Shown piece after piece: positions 1-7,858 of a DNA stretch of 51,729 bases. The position numbers and the translations under genes are program-made. Under the pieces are notes generated by a model. The model searched no databases. It was not told the origin of the DNA and saw nothing but the letters and a program-made list of their open reading frames with translations. This DNA is from Gammaproteobacteria bacterium (lineage in GTDB: Bacteria > Pseudomonadota > Gammaproteobacteria > Pseudomonadales > Azotimanducaceae): positions 1-51,729 of the forward strand of contig JAJFKA010000018.1 in the NCBI GenBank assembly GCA_021773555.1, written 5' to 3'. The stretch's first letter is position 1. Every line of letters starts with the position of its first letter.

Positions 1-85
1 TGGCGCCGAGTGATCCAGCCAGTGCCTGACCGGCAAGCAGTGATGAGAAGGCAACACCGTTTAAAATTTTGCTTAGCTTGTTCAT
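1..85 (-). CDS. Start of an exported protein (partial)
   Basis: Only the first 28 codons lie in the window; the gene runs leftward off the edge. The ATG is at 85-83 and is preceded by AGGA seven bases upstream, a good ribosome binding site. The peptide opens MNKLSKIL, continues as a hydrophobic stretch and ends in AGQALA followed by GSLGA, which is a classic signal-peptidase I site. The product is therefore exported to the periplasm or outer membrane. Its function cannot be read from this fragment. It is divergent from the PPOX gene at 302, with an AT-rich spacer and a palindrome between them. Confidence 0.7.
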   Translation of the reverse strand, partial: MNKLSKILNGVAFSSLLAGQALAGSLGA

Positions 86-194
86 GGGTTCGTCCTGAAT
101 AAATATTTACAATTGGTATCAGCTATTCAATCTCCGTGCCAGGTTTTGAAAGTCATAGAAAACTATTATCTGATTACGTTTAATTACAATCACT

Positions 195-214
195 TACATT
201 CACTTCTGAATGTA
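195..214. promoter_or_regulatory. Palindromic operator-like site
   Basis: TACATTCA-CTTC-TGAATGTA is a perfect inverted repeat with 8-base arms and a 4-base centre. It sits in the AT-rich spacer between the divergent exported-protein gene and the PPOX gene. The arms resemble operators of TetR-family repressors such as AcrR, whose site also has a TGAATGTA arm. No TetR gene is in the window, so the regulator is unknown. Read directly: the palindrome. Inferred: operator function. Confidence 0.4.
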
Positions 215-301
215 TACGCCAGCACTCTAAATACTGTCAGGGTCGACCCGGTAGGTCACTTCAGGCTGACCATTTGTGACCATTGCTGGTATTCTTTGCC
301 C

Positions 302-691
302 ATGCCCACGCTTCAAAGTGCCCGATACTTAAGTCTTGCTACCTTTCGCAGGAATGGCGCCGAAGTGCGCACGCCAGTCTGGTTTGCAGCGACTTCAGAT
401 AGCACGTTTTATTGCTTTAGCGCAGGGTCGGCCGGGAAAGTGAAACGGATTCGCCGGAGTAGCCAGGCACAATTAGCCAAATGCGACGCATTCGGGGGTA
501 ACATCGGTGAGTGGAGCAGCTGTCAGGCATTTCTCGTCACAAACCCCGATGAGAATAAGCTTGCCTATGAGGCATTACGGCGCAAATACGGCATCCAAAT
601 GTTTTTCACAGACCTGTTGGCCACCCTGAGCGGCAGAATTCGCCATCGGGTAGTCATACGATTAAGCCTGGACATGGCAGATGCAGCTTAA
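302..691 (+). CDS. PPOX-class flavin/F420-type oxidoreductase-like protein
   Basis: A 129-residue protein of the pyridoxamine-5'-phosphate-oxidase-like split-barrel fold. The order YLSLATFRRNG, VRTPVWF, a GKVKRIRR stretch and a late FFTDLLATL segment match the small PPOX family often labelled F420-dependent (Rv2061 type). Such proteins bind FMN, F420 or a related cofactor and reduce small substrates; which cofactor is used here is not visible. The frame is open back to 113, but the family similarity starts at ATG 302, so that start was chosen although no strong ribosome binding site precedes it. The 3' end overlaps the next gene by 11 bases. Confidence 0.75.
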   Translation: MPTLQSARYLSLATFRRNGAEVRTPVWFAATSDSTFYCFSAGSAGKVKRIRRSSQAQLAKCDAFGGNIGEWSSCQAFLVTNPDENKLAYEALRRKYGIQMFFTDLLATLSGRIRHRVVIRLSLDMADAA

Positions 692-1220
692 GATTGTCCT
701 GATTCTCAGTCTGGGCTTCAGCATCACGGCCGGCGGTTCGGAAAACAGTAGCGTTGTTCCCGATGACAGCCTGCAAATCCCGCAGGAAAAACTGGCGGCT
801 ATCCGCGAGTTGATGCAGATTACCGGTGCAGAGATCAACAGTGACCAGTTTGCAGATGCCTTCACTCAGCAAATGCTGTCTGTGCTGAAGGCCAACAACG
901 CTGACGTTTCTGAACTAGCCTCGCAAATCGTGACGGAAGAAATCAAGGTGCTGGTGGAAGAAGAGTTACAAAACGAATCTCTCCAGGAGCAGATTTATCC
1001 GATCTACGCGCGCTATTTCACCCTCGAAGAACTTCATGGACTCGTCGAATTCAACCGCTCCGCGGTCGGCAGGAAAGCGAACAAGCTCATGCCAAAGCTC
1101 ATGCAGGAATCCCTGGATGCCGCGCAGACCTGGTCTCAGCAAATTGGACCAAAAATGTCTGCAAGGGTAATGAAGCGATTCACCGAGGAAGGTATTAACA
1201 TCAACCGCAGGGAGAACTAA
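681..1220 (+). CDS. DUF2059 domain exported protein
   Basis: A 179-residue protein with a signal peptide (MQLKIVLILSLGFSITAGG). The C-terminal half holds the DUF2059 pattern: a helical segment with FTLEELHGLVEFNRSAVGRK, roughly residues 112-131, where family members have a conserved aromatic and a S-x-x-G pattern. The domain is common in proteobacterial periplasmic proteins and has no settled biochemical role. The protein is helix-rich and acidic. It overlaps the PPOX gene by 11 bases and is followed directly by the acetyltransferase start, so the three are probably co-transcribed. Confidence 0.75.
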   Translation: MQLKIVLILSLGFSITAGGSENSSVVPDDSLQIPQEKLAAIRELMQITGAEINSDQFADAFTQQMLSVLKANNADVSELASQIVTEEIKVLVEEELQNESLQEQIYPIYARYFTLEELHGLVEFNRSAVGRKANKLMPKLMQESLDAAQTWSQQIGPKMSARVMKRFTEEGININRREN

Positions 1221-2045
1221 TTGCGCCGCGACCTGGCAGAACTGGTTCAGGTGCTGGACGAATCAGGCGTTTTCGCCCGGCCGGTCTGCCTGCATGCCTC
1301 AATGCGTTCAATGCACACGGGTACCGACGCCGATGAACTCATTGATCTCCTGCTGCGACGAGACTGTACCCTCCTGGTTCCCAGTTTCACTTACTTTTTA
1401 GAAACCCTACCGCCACTGTTTGATCGCCCCTCACGTAACGGCATGAATTACCCGGTGGTGGACACACCTGCCGCGGTTACCGGGATTTTCGATCCGTCGT
1501 CACCACAATTATCCACCAGGGCGATGGGAGCTTTGGTAACTCGCATACTCGCGCGGCCCGAACGGATACGAGGTAATCACCCACTTAACTCATTCACCGC
1601 ACTTGGGCCCATGGCCGGTGAACTGATCTCTCCTCAGGACTGGACGGATGTCTACGCACCACTGCGAGCACTTAATGCCATGGACGGTGTCTTGTTATTG
1701 ATCGGCACAGACCTCACTTCATTGACCTTTGTCCACTACGCCGAACAATTGGCCGGTCGGTCGTTGTTTATTCGCTGGGCAGTCACTGCGGATATTGAGA
1801 CAGCTGCTGCCCGTGTCGGCAGCTGTTCCCGGGCGTTTAATCAACTTGAACCATCGATTGAACATCTGGGACAGAAATTCACCCTGTGCGGGGCGGATTG
1901 TCGATTGTTCAAGGCGGCAGAAGTACTGCCGGTTCTGGTCCAGACCATCCTTCAACAGCCTGAAATTACACGCTGCGCCGATCAGGATTGCCTGCGCTGC
2001 CGGGATGCCATCGCTGGTGGGCCGATATCGCCGGTGAATAATTAG
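1221..2045 (+). CDS. AAC(3)-family N-acetyltransferase
   Basis: A 274-residue member of the aminoglycoside N3-acetyltransferase family (Antibiotic_NAT). Visible family features are LHASMRSM near residue 24, the LLVPSFTYF strand, the PVVDTPAAVTGIF segment, RGNHPLNSFTALG, and GVLLLIGTDLTSLTFVHYAE in the C-terminal half. Known members transfer acetyl from acetyl-CoA to the 3-amino group of aminoglycosides, but many environmental members act on other amines. The C-terminus has a cysteine cluster, CADQDCLRC, usual in the wider family. Translation must begin at TTG 1221, directly after the previous stop, so expression probably depends on coupling. Resistance is not proven by sequence. Confidence 0.8.
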   Translation: MRRDLAELVQVLDESGVFARPVCLHASMRSMHTGTDADELIDLLLRRDCTLLVPSFTYFLETLPPLFDRPSRNGMNYPVVDTPAAVTGIFDPSSPQLSTRAMGALVTRILARPERIRGNHPLNSFTALGPMAGELISPQDWTDVYAPLRALNAMDGVLLLIGTDLTSLTFVHYAEQLAGRSLFIRWAVTADIETAAARVGSCSRAFNQLEPSIEHLGQKFTLCGADCRLFKAAEVLPVLVQTILQQPEITRCADQDCLRCRDAIAGGPISPVNN

Positions 2046-2100
2046 TGGCAGGCAGAATTAATCTGTAAAGTACGCCCACCACTGGCAAGCTCACTTCATC

Positions 2101-2883
2101 ATGTCAACTTACATCATCGGGGACCTCCACGGATATCACCAGCAATATGGAGTTTTGCTGCAGCAGGCTGGTCTGTGTGACGAGGATCTGAACTGGATCG
2201 GGGGCACCAATCACTTGTGGTTAATCGGGGACTTCTTCGACCGGGGGCAATCCGGCATCCAATGTGTGGACATGACCATACGGCTGCAGCAGCAGGCCGC
2301 GCTTGCCGGTGGGCAGGTTCAGTCTATCCTGGGCAACCACGAACTGATGATATTGTGCGCCTATCGATTCAGGGACGAGTCAACCAGCGATGGAACCCCG
2401 ATCGTTGATCAGTGGCTGCACTGGGGCGGGATGGAAGGCGACCTGCTCGCATTTACCGAGCGGCATGCAGCCTGGATTGAATCGCTTCCTGCCATGGCTC
2501 TGGTCAACAATGCGTTACTACAGCATGCAGATGCGATGCTTTACATCAACTATGGCACGAGTATCAAGCAGGTCAATGCCGCATTCCAGGCACTCATGAG
2601 CGGACGGGACCTACGCAAGTGGGAGACCGCGCTCACCGAATTTGGTGAACATATGGCTTTCTGCGGCCTCACCATGACTGGCAAGCAACGCGCCCAGCAG
2701 GTGTTGAAGCTTTACGGAGGAAACGTGCTGATTCACGGTCACACGCCGATTCCCCATGCCCGACGTATTGATCCTGTTAGCGTGGATAGTGCGTGGACTT
2801 ACGCAGGAGGCGCCTGTATCAACGTGGACGGTGGCATCTACATGGGCAGCCCCGGCTTTGTCTATGAACTGCCGGAGGCCTGA
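2101..2883 (+). CDS. Calcineurin-like metallophosphoesterase
   Basis: A 260-residue phosphoesterase of the PPP/bacterial serine-threonine phosphatase type. The metal-binding blocks are all present: GDLHG at residues 7-11, GDFFDRG at 43-49, GNHE at 78-81, and a late HGHTP block. These residues coordinate the two metals that activate water for phosphoester hydrolysis. There is no signal peptide, so it acts in the cytoplasm. Substrate could be protein phosphoserine/threonine or a dinucleoside polyphosphate; the sequence does not decide. It stands 55 bases after the acetyltransferase gene and is convergent with the GNAT pair. Confidence 0.85.
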   Translation: MSTYIIGDLHGYHQQYGVLLQQAGLCDEDLNWIGGTNHLWLIGDFFDRGQSGIQCVDMTIRLQQQAALAGGQVQSILGNHELMILCAYRFRDESTSDGTPIVDQWLHWGGMEGDLLAFTERHAAWIESLPAMALVNNALLQHADAMLYINYGTSIKQVNAAFQALMSGRDLRKWETALTEFGEHMAFCGLTMTGKQRAQQVLKLYGGNVLIHGHTPIPHARRIDPVSVDSAWTYAGGACINVDGGIYMGSPGFVYELPEA

Positions 2884-2956
2884 CGACCCTGGCCCGCATT
2901 CTTCATGAATGGAGTTAATGGCAATTGTGGCGAAGAAGGTTGGACAAACATGCGGG

Positions 2957-3538
2957 CTAACCGTTCCGCAGATCTTCTTTGCCGTCCGGATTAACGAGAG
3001 AAGTCAGTATATGGTCCTCCCATTGACCATTGATCCTGAGAAAACGTCTGGCTTGTCCCTCAATTTCGAATCCCAGTTTTTCAAGCAGGATCCCACTGCG
3101 TGCGTTTCTTGGCAGGTAATTCGCCATTATCCGATTTAAACCCTGTTCCTCGAACAGATAACGGCTGACCACCTTGAGCGCATCGAACATGATGCCTTGT
3201 CCCTGGTATTTCGCTGCTAATGCATAACCAAGCGTACACGCCTGAAATGTGCCGCGAACGATATTGGTGCAGTTTGCGACGCCCTGCACTTCTGTCTCCT
3301 GGGCATTGAGCATCACCAGGCAAACACTGTTTCCGAGACGAAACTCACGTATCGCAGTACGTAGCTGGACCTGCCAAAACAGTTCCGTATAAAACTGAGG
3401 CGATCTTGTCGGCTCCCACTGAGTGAGATGTTGTCGATTTTCGACCCTGAATCGAGTCATCAACGACGCGTTTTGTGGCTCCATCAGTTTGATGACTGAC
3501 CGCTCGGTAATCAGTCTCGGCAGGCTTATCTCACGCAT
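2957..3538 (-). CDS. RimJ-type GNAT N-acetyltransferase
   Basis: A 193-residue acetyltransferase. The N-terminal LITERSVIKLM and the central YALAAKYQGQGIMFDALKVV match the RimJ/RimL group, with the acetyl-CoA loop QGQG, and NARSGILLEKLGFEIEG is the usual late block. Known relatives acetylate protein N-termini (for example ribosomal protein S5 for RimJ). The frame is open farther upstream, but ATG 3538 begins the family similarity and overlaps the upstream GNAT stop by 8 bases, which fits translational coupling. The substrate is unknown. Confidence 0.8.
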   Translation of the reverse strand: MREISLPRLITERSVIKLMEPQNASLMTRFRVENRQHLTQWEPTRSPQFYTELFWQVQLRTAIREFRLGNSVCLVMLNAQETEVQGVANCTNIVRGTFQACTLGYALAAKYQGQGIMFDALKVVSRYLFEEQGLNRIMANYLPRNARSGILLEKLGFEIEGQARRFLRINGQWEDHILTSLVNPDGKEDLRNG

Positions 3539-4043
3539 ACGGTTTCGATTCTGACCTGTCGAAGTTCCTGAGCAGGATCGTGTACGGAACCGCGAGCACA
3601 CTATCGATGAACGCATCGGCCGCTTGAAATCCGAAGTTCTCGTACAAGTGAATCGCGCGCACGTTAAAGTCTGCCACTGTCAGGCGGACACAATCCGGCT
3701 CAAACTCATCAATACCATAACGTAGAATCGCCTCAAAAAAGGTTCTGCCCTGCCCGTTCCCGGTCAGGTCGGGATGCATACCAAGGCCAATATCAAGCGC
3801 ATCGCGCTGATAATCTCCACCCGGAACCTGACCGTCTATGCCGAAAGAACAAAACCCGACGAACTCGTCATGCCGGTCAAGTACAGCGTGGAACCGATAA
3901 AGCGGATTAACGAATTCTGAAACGTAGGTCTCGAAATGCTGGTCAACGGGCGGATTATAGAAATCGTAAGGCGCCGGATAACGCCATCCCAGGATTTCAC
4001 GCGCATGTCCTTGCTCAAGCGGAATTAGGTGTAAGTTATCCAT
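3531..4043 (-). CDS. GNAT N-acetyltransferase
   Basis: A 170-residue GNAT-fold protein. The central LDIGLGMHPDLTGNGQGRTFF has the acetyl-CoA binding loop (GNGQG), and FNVRAIHLYENFGF is the classic C-terminal GNAT block. It acetylates an amine using acetyl-CoA in the cytoplasm; the acceptor is unknown. It is the first gene of a two-GNAT leftward unit, overlapping its neighbour by 8 bases, and is divergent from the selenoprotein gene with a 117-base spacer holding a small dyad CCAGT-TGC-ACTGG at about 4048-4060. Confidence 0.8.
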   Translation of the reverse strand: MDNLHLIPLEQGHAREILGWRYPAPYDFYNPPVDQHFETYVSEFVNPLYRFHAVLDRHDEFVGFCSFGIDGQVPGGDYQRDALDIGLGMHPDLTGNGQGRTFFEAILRYGIDEFEPDCVRLTVADFNVRAIHLYENFGFQAADAFIDSVLAVPYTILLRNFDRSESKPYA

Positions 4044-4160
4044 AGACCAGTTGCACTGGCTCTCTTGATTTAGTTTCAGGTTAATCTGATGATGTCTTTT
4101 CGGGGAACAAACTTCAACGCCCGTCGGTCACTACTATTGAGCTCACCTGAAGGAAACAGT

Positions 4161-4745
4161 ATGCCAAAAGTTCTTTTATTCATCCTACTCATGCCAAGTA
4201 CCATCGCTAATGCCGAATGGGCGAGTTCAGTGCCGCAGGATTCGCAGTTTCCCGAGGTGATCGCAATGGATCAACATGGCCAATTACGCAACAGCAATGA
4301 ACTGGCAGGTACCAACGGACTGGTCTTCTTATTTAACCGCTCGGTTACCTGGTGACCCTACTGCAAAAAACAACTCGTGGAGTTGTCAGCGCGTAAGGAC
4401 GAGTTTGATCAGCTGGGCGTCAAGATTGCCGTGCTGACTTATGAACCGCCAAAAACCAACTTAAAATTTATTGAACAATACAACATCGGATTTCCGATTC
4501 TTTCGGACACCGAATCCAAACACATCAAGGCTTTTGGTCTACTCAATGAATCTTTTGCCAGGGATCATATGGCCTATGGCGTGCCCTACCCCGGAATTTT
4601 TGTGGTTGACAGCAATCATTCTGTACGCGCCAAACTTTCGGAAGATAGCTACCGGGACCGCCCCTCGATTGACCTGGTTCTTGAGGCAGTCAATGGCATG
4701 ATTCAACAACCGACGATACAAAAACCGCAGGAAGTCAGAGAATGA
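4161..4745 (+). CDS. Probable selenocysteine-containing exported redoxin
   Basis: One reading frame of 195 codons interrupted by a single TGA at 4353-4355. Both sides belong to one AhpC/TSA-type redoxin: before it a signal peptide (MPKVLLFILLMPSTIANA), then FPEVIAMDQHG and GLVFLFNRSVTW; after it PYCKKQLVEL, GFPILSDTESK and YPGIFVVDS. The TGA is residue 65, exactly where relatives carry the first cysteine of a W-C-P-[FY]-C motif, giving W-U-P-Y-C with C68 as partner. A SECIS-like hairpin follows. Start 4161 has AAGGA seven bases upstream. Selenocysteine is the best reading; a nonsense mutation or a base error is the alternative. Predicted role: periplasmic thiol peroxidase or disulfide reductase. 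The stop overlaps the M81 start (ATGA). Confidence 0.82.
4353..4386 (+). promoter_or_regulatory. Recoded UGA with bacterial SECIS-like hairpin
   Basis: The TGA at 4353-4355 is followed by a perfect 7-bp stem, ACAACTC-GTG-GAGTTGT, at 4370-4386. The apical loop is GTG and begins 22 bases after the TGA (loop 4377-4379). Known bacterial SECIS elements lie within the coding region just after the UGA, with the loop about 16-37 bases downstream and a G in the first loop positions. All three conditions hold. SelB binding to it is inferred, not shown. Confidence 0.75.
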
Positions 4746-6265
4746 AGATTCTGGTAGCCATGATGAGCCATGAAACGAATACCTTCTCGCCGGTTCCCAC
4801 TCCGCTGGACCGTTTCGGCAGTGGTCACAATCCAGCGGAAGGAAAACGGGCATACCAGGGTGCTGCGCAAGGTTCATCAACCATGGCCGGTATGCTACAG
4901 GTTGCTGAACAAGTGATTGAGCGGCAAGGTGGTGAGATTGTAACGCCACTACTCGCAGGCGCTCCCCCTTCAGGGCCGGTTGACCAGGAGGCCTACGAAT
5001 ATATGGTCCAGCGCATTTGCGAAGCAGCCGAAGGGTGCGATGCGCTGCTCCTGGATTTACACGGCGCCATGGTGACAGAGCGCCAGGATGACGGCGAAGG
5101 TTTTCTGCTGAACAAATTAAGAGATCTTTATCCAGGCATTCCAATTGGAGTCGGACTCGATATGCACGCTAATCTGTATCCGATGATGGTCGAAAATGCG
5201 ACGGTGATAACCGGCTATCAGACCTATCCGCATATCGACATGTTCGAAACCGGCGTGCGTGTAGCCACAGCGTTATTTAATTCACTTGAGGGCCGCACGA
5301 CTCCAACTATGGTATGGGGAAATGCACCAATGCTGCCACATGTAATGCGCCAGGGAACCGGTGACTTCCCCAACGGGGAGTTACAGGAGCGCGTCCGGGA
5401 ATTGGAGGCAGAAAGTATTGCTGTGAGTCTGTTCACGGGATTTCCCCACGCTGACATCAGCAACGCCGGATTAAGCGTCGTCGTAGTCACCGATAACGAC
5501 GAACAGCGGGCTTGCGAAATAAGGGATGAACTGCTGGAGCTTGCCTGGTCGCACCGCGAGGCATTTGTGTACAAACTTGAGCCACTGGCCGAGTCAGTAG
5601 CTCACGCCATCATTGCACGGGAAGAACCGGGTGAAGGACCGATTATCCTGCTCGATCATTACGACAACACCGCGTCAGGCGGTACCATGGATACAACAGA
5701 GGTTCTCCGGGAGATCCTCTTACAGGGACTCGAAGATGTCGCGGTATTCGGTATCCATGACCCGGCGGCTGTTCAGCAGATGATTGCTGCAGGCGTCGGC
5801 AGTGAAATCACCATTGATCTCGGTGCCAGGTATCATATGCAGGCGCTGCAGGAACAAAGCACACCTTTGACTGTCACCGGAACAGTGAAACTGGTTTCAG
5901 ATGGCAGGTTTGTGGTTAAGGGACCCATGTCAACCGGCGCCAGGATGAATATGGGCGCGACGGTCGTGCTCGATACGGGCAATGTCCAGATCATCGTGAT
6001 CTCGCGACACATCGAACCGTTCGATCTTGGCTGCTTCTATAGTCTCGGCATTGACCCGCTGGAAAAAACCTACCTGATGCTGAAAAGTCGAATTCATTAT
6101 CGTGCAACCTTTCTCCCCATCGCAAAAAAAGTAATCGAGTGCGCCGGTCGAGGTGTTTGTACATCAGACTATAATCAGCTTAACTTTCGAAATGTACGCC
6201 GCCCGATTTTTCCGTTGGACAATATCAATAGCGATAGTTTCAAAGAAGGTTTCCCGGTCAGTTAA
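4742..6265 (+). CDS. M81 family metallopeptidase (MlrC-like)
   Basis: A 507-residue member of the M81 family, whose name-giver is microcystinase C (MlrC) of the microcystin degradation pathway. Family marks are SHETNTFSP at residues 9-17, LLLDLHGAM at 102-110 and GLDMHANL at 138-145; the aspartates and histidines there are the likely zinc ligands. The C-terminal MlrC domain holds DHYDNTASGG, a variant of the usual DNxGGG block. No signal peptide, so cytoplasmic. Most M81 proteins have unknown substrates, perhaps small linear peptides or amides, and microcystin should not be assumed. The ATG overlaps the redoxin stop by four bases, so its translation may depend on ribosomes that pass the UGA upstream. 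Confidence 0.88.
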   Translation: MKILVAMMSHETNTFSPVPTPLDRFGSGHNPAEGKRAYQGAAQGSSTMAGMLQVAEQVIERQGGEIVTPLLAGAPPSGPVDQEAYEYMVQRICEAAEGCDALLLDLHGAMVTERQDDGEGFLLNKLRDLYPGIPIGVGLDMHANLYPMMVENATVITGYQTYPHIDMFETGVRVATALFNSLEGRTTPTMVWGNAPMLPHVMRQGTGDFPNGELQERVRELEAESIAVSLFTGFPHADISNAGLSVVVVTDNDEQRACEIRDELLELAWSHREAFVYKLEPLAESVAHAIIAREEPGEGPIILLDHYDNTASGGTMDTTEVLREILLQGLEDVAVFGIHDPAAVQQMIAAGVGSEITIDLGARYHMQALQEQSTPLTVTGTVKLVSDGRFVVKGPMSTGARMNMGATVVLDTGNVQIIVISRHIEPFDLGCFYSLGIDPLEKTYLMLKSRIHYRATFLPIAKKVIECAGRGVCTSDYNQLNFRNVRRPIFPLDNINSDSFKEGFPVS

Positions 6266-6280
6266 TACAGGATCGGATCA

Positions 6281-7039
6281 CTAGCCAATGCTGTAACCAC
6301 CATCAACGGGCAATGAAATTCCGGTCACGAAGTCTGAGGCTGCCGAGGCGAGGAAAACTGCCGCGCCTGCAAGTTCATCCGGCTCACCAAATCTTCCTTC
6401 CGGGGTACGAGCGATGATCATATCGTAGAAAGGTTTATTGTCCATCGCCGCCGCTGTCATGTCGGTGGAAATCCAGCCTGGCAAGATAACGTTAACCTGA
6501 ATGTTGTCCTGTGCCCAGGAGGTCGCCAGAGATCTGGTGAGTTGCACTACCCCACCCTTGCTCGCGGCATATGCAACAGAACCCGGACTCCCAAACAAGG
6601 AATACATCGAACCGATGTTGATGATTTTGCCACCACCCGCGTTCTTTAGATGTCCGTACACGGCCTGGCAGAAACGAAGTGTACCCTTGAGATTAATATC
6701 GATAACTTCATCCCATGCGTCTTCAGGCAAGATTTCGGCGGCACCACCTCTCACCAGGCCTGCATTGTTCACCAGGATATCAATTTCGCCAAATTCATCC
6801 AGCGTGGTTTCGACGCAACGATCTATATCGTCCATTCTCCCGACGTCACAATTCACTGACAGATGTTGATTTCCAAGCTTGTGGAGTTCTGCCAGTGCCC
6901 GGTTGCTTTTTTCTTCATTCCTGCCCGCAATGACAACACTCGCGCCCGCTGTGGCCAATCCACGAGCGATGCCCAGCCCGATCCCGCCATTACCACCCGT
7001 GACGATGGCCGTCTTCCCGGTCAAGTCAAAATTTTTCAT
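6281..7039 (-). CDS. Short-chain dehydrogenase/reductase
   Basis: A 252-residue classical SDR. The Rossmann motif TGGNGGIG, the NNAG block, the catalytic Ser and YAASK (YxxxK), and the C-terminal GISLPVDGGYS are all present. It catalyses NAD(P)-linked oxidation or reduction of an alcohol/ketone in the cytoplasm. Overall pattern is near gluconate 5-dehydrogenase and 3-oxoacyl-ACP reductase-like proteins, but the substrate is not predictable. A GTG start at 7051 is possible; ATG 7039 was chosen because the family similarity begins there. It ends 15 bases from the convergent M81 gene. Confidence 0.85.
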   Translation of the reverse strand: MKNFDLTGKTAIVTGGNGGIGLGIARGLATAGASVVIAGRNEEKSNRALAELHKLGNQHLSVNCDVGRMDDIDRCVETTLDEFGEIDILVNNAGLVRGGAAEILPEDAWDEVIDINLKGTLRFCQAVYGHLKNAGGGKIINIGSMYSLFGSPGSVAYAASKGGVVQLTRSLATSWAQDNIQVNVILPGWISTDMTAAAMDNKPFYDMIIARTPEGRFGEPDELAGAAVFLASAASDFVTGISLPVDGGYSIG

Positions 7040-7150
7040 TACCCGCGGCACCTAACAGTAGCTTGAAATCATGATACATTAAACCGCGTGCGGCGATGAA
7101 AATTTGCGCCGGACAGCCGCATACCGACATGCCAATCAGGGGGATATTGA

Positions 7151-7858
7151 ATGACCGAAGCCGTGTTCCAGAAAGACAGTTACCTGACCGAACTCGACGC
7201 CACGATCACTGCCGTTGACGAGGGTGTCATCGAACTGGATCGCACAATTTTCTATCCTCTTGGCGGAGGACAACCGGGCGATTCCGGCTGGCTGGAAGCA
7301 GCCGGTGGACAACGTTTCGCAATTACGGATACGCGGAAGGGTTCTGAAACCAATAGCATCCTGCATTTTACGGCCGCCCCCGACGGTGAGTTTAAACCCG
7401 GGCAGTCAGTACGAATTGGGATCGACTGGGAACGACGCTATCGCCATATGCGCATGCATAGCGCCATGCATCTCCTGGGATCCCTGATTCCTGTCCCGGT
7501 CACTGGCGGTTCTGTGGGCGCAGAAAAAAGCCGGCTGGACTTCGATGTAGGCGATCACATTCTGGATAAGGAAGCACTCACCGAGAAGATGAACCTGCTC
7601 GTTGCGCAAGGCCATGATGTTGTCCTCGAGTCCATCACTGACGATGAGTTGTCTGCAAAACCGGAACTGGTCCGTACCATGTCGGTCCAGCCTCCCAGAG
7701 GCGTCGGTGACATCCGAATGGTCAGGGTGATGGATGTCGATTTTCAACCTTGTGGTGGTACTCATATCCGCAATACCTCAGAAATTGGTACCGTGAAAAT
7801 TTCAAAGATTGAGAACAAAGGCCGACAAAATCGCCGGGTGCATATCGTTTTCGCCTAA
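7151..7858 (+). CDS. AlaX-type alanyl-tRNA editing protein
   Basis: A 235-residue trans-editing factor related to the editing domain of alanyl-tRNA synthetase. FYPLGGGQPGD (about 34-44) is the N-terminal signature; zinc ligands are visible as HSAMH (H103, H107) and CGGTH (C201, H205). Such proteins deacylate Ser-tRNA(Ala) or Gly-tRNA(Ala) and so protect translation fidelity. The size and presence of the N-terminal signature fit the AlaX-M group. AGGGGG lies a few bases before ATG 7151, supporting the start. It converges on the radical SAM gene with a four-base overlap of the stop codons. Confidence 0.88.
   Translation: MTEAVFQKDSYLTELDATITAVDEGVIELDRTIFYPLGGGQPGDSGWLEAAGGQRFAITDTRKGSETNSILHFTAAPDGEFKPGQSVRIGIDWERRYRHMRMHSAMHLLGSLIPVPVTGGSVGAEKSRLDFDVGDHILDKEALTEKMNLLVAQGHDVVLESITDDELSAKPELVRTMSVQPPRGVGDIRMVRVMDVDFQPCGGTHIRNTSEIGTVKISKIENKGRQNRRVHIVFA

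Noticed and set aside
2884-2956. Inverted GCCCGCAT/ATGCGGGC between convergent genes
   Set aside because: The arms are over 50 bases apart with no T-run, so it is not a credible terminator.
4048-4060. CCAGT-TGC-ACTGG dyad before the selenoprotein gene
   Set aside because: Arms are only five bases, which is common by chance; no second copy was seen.
4089-4355. Redoxin read as a pseudogene or two separate ORFs
   Set aside because: The TGA falls exactly at the catalytic cysteine, the frame on both sides is intact, and a SECIS-like hairpin follows; random nonsense would not give all three.
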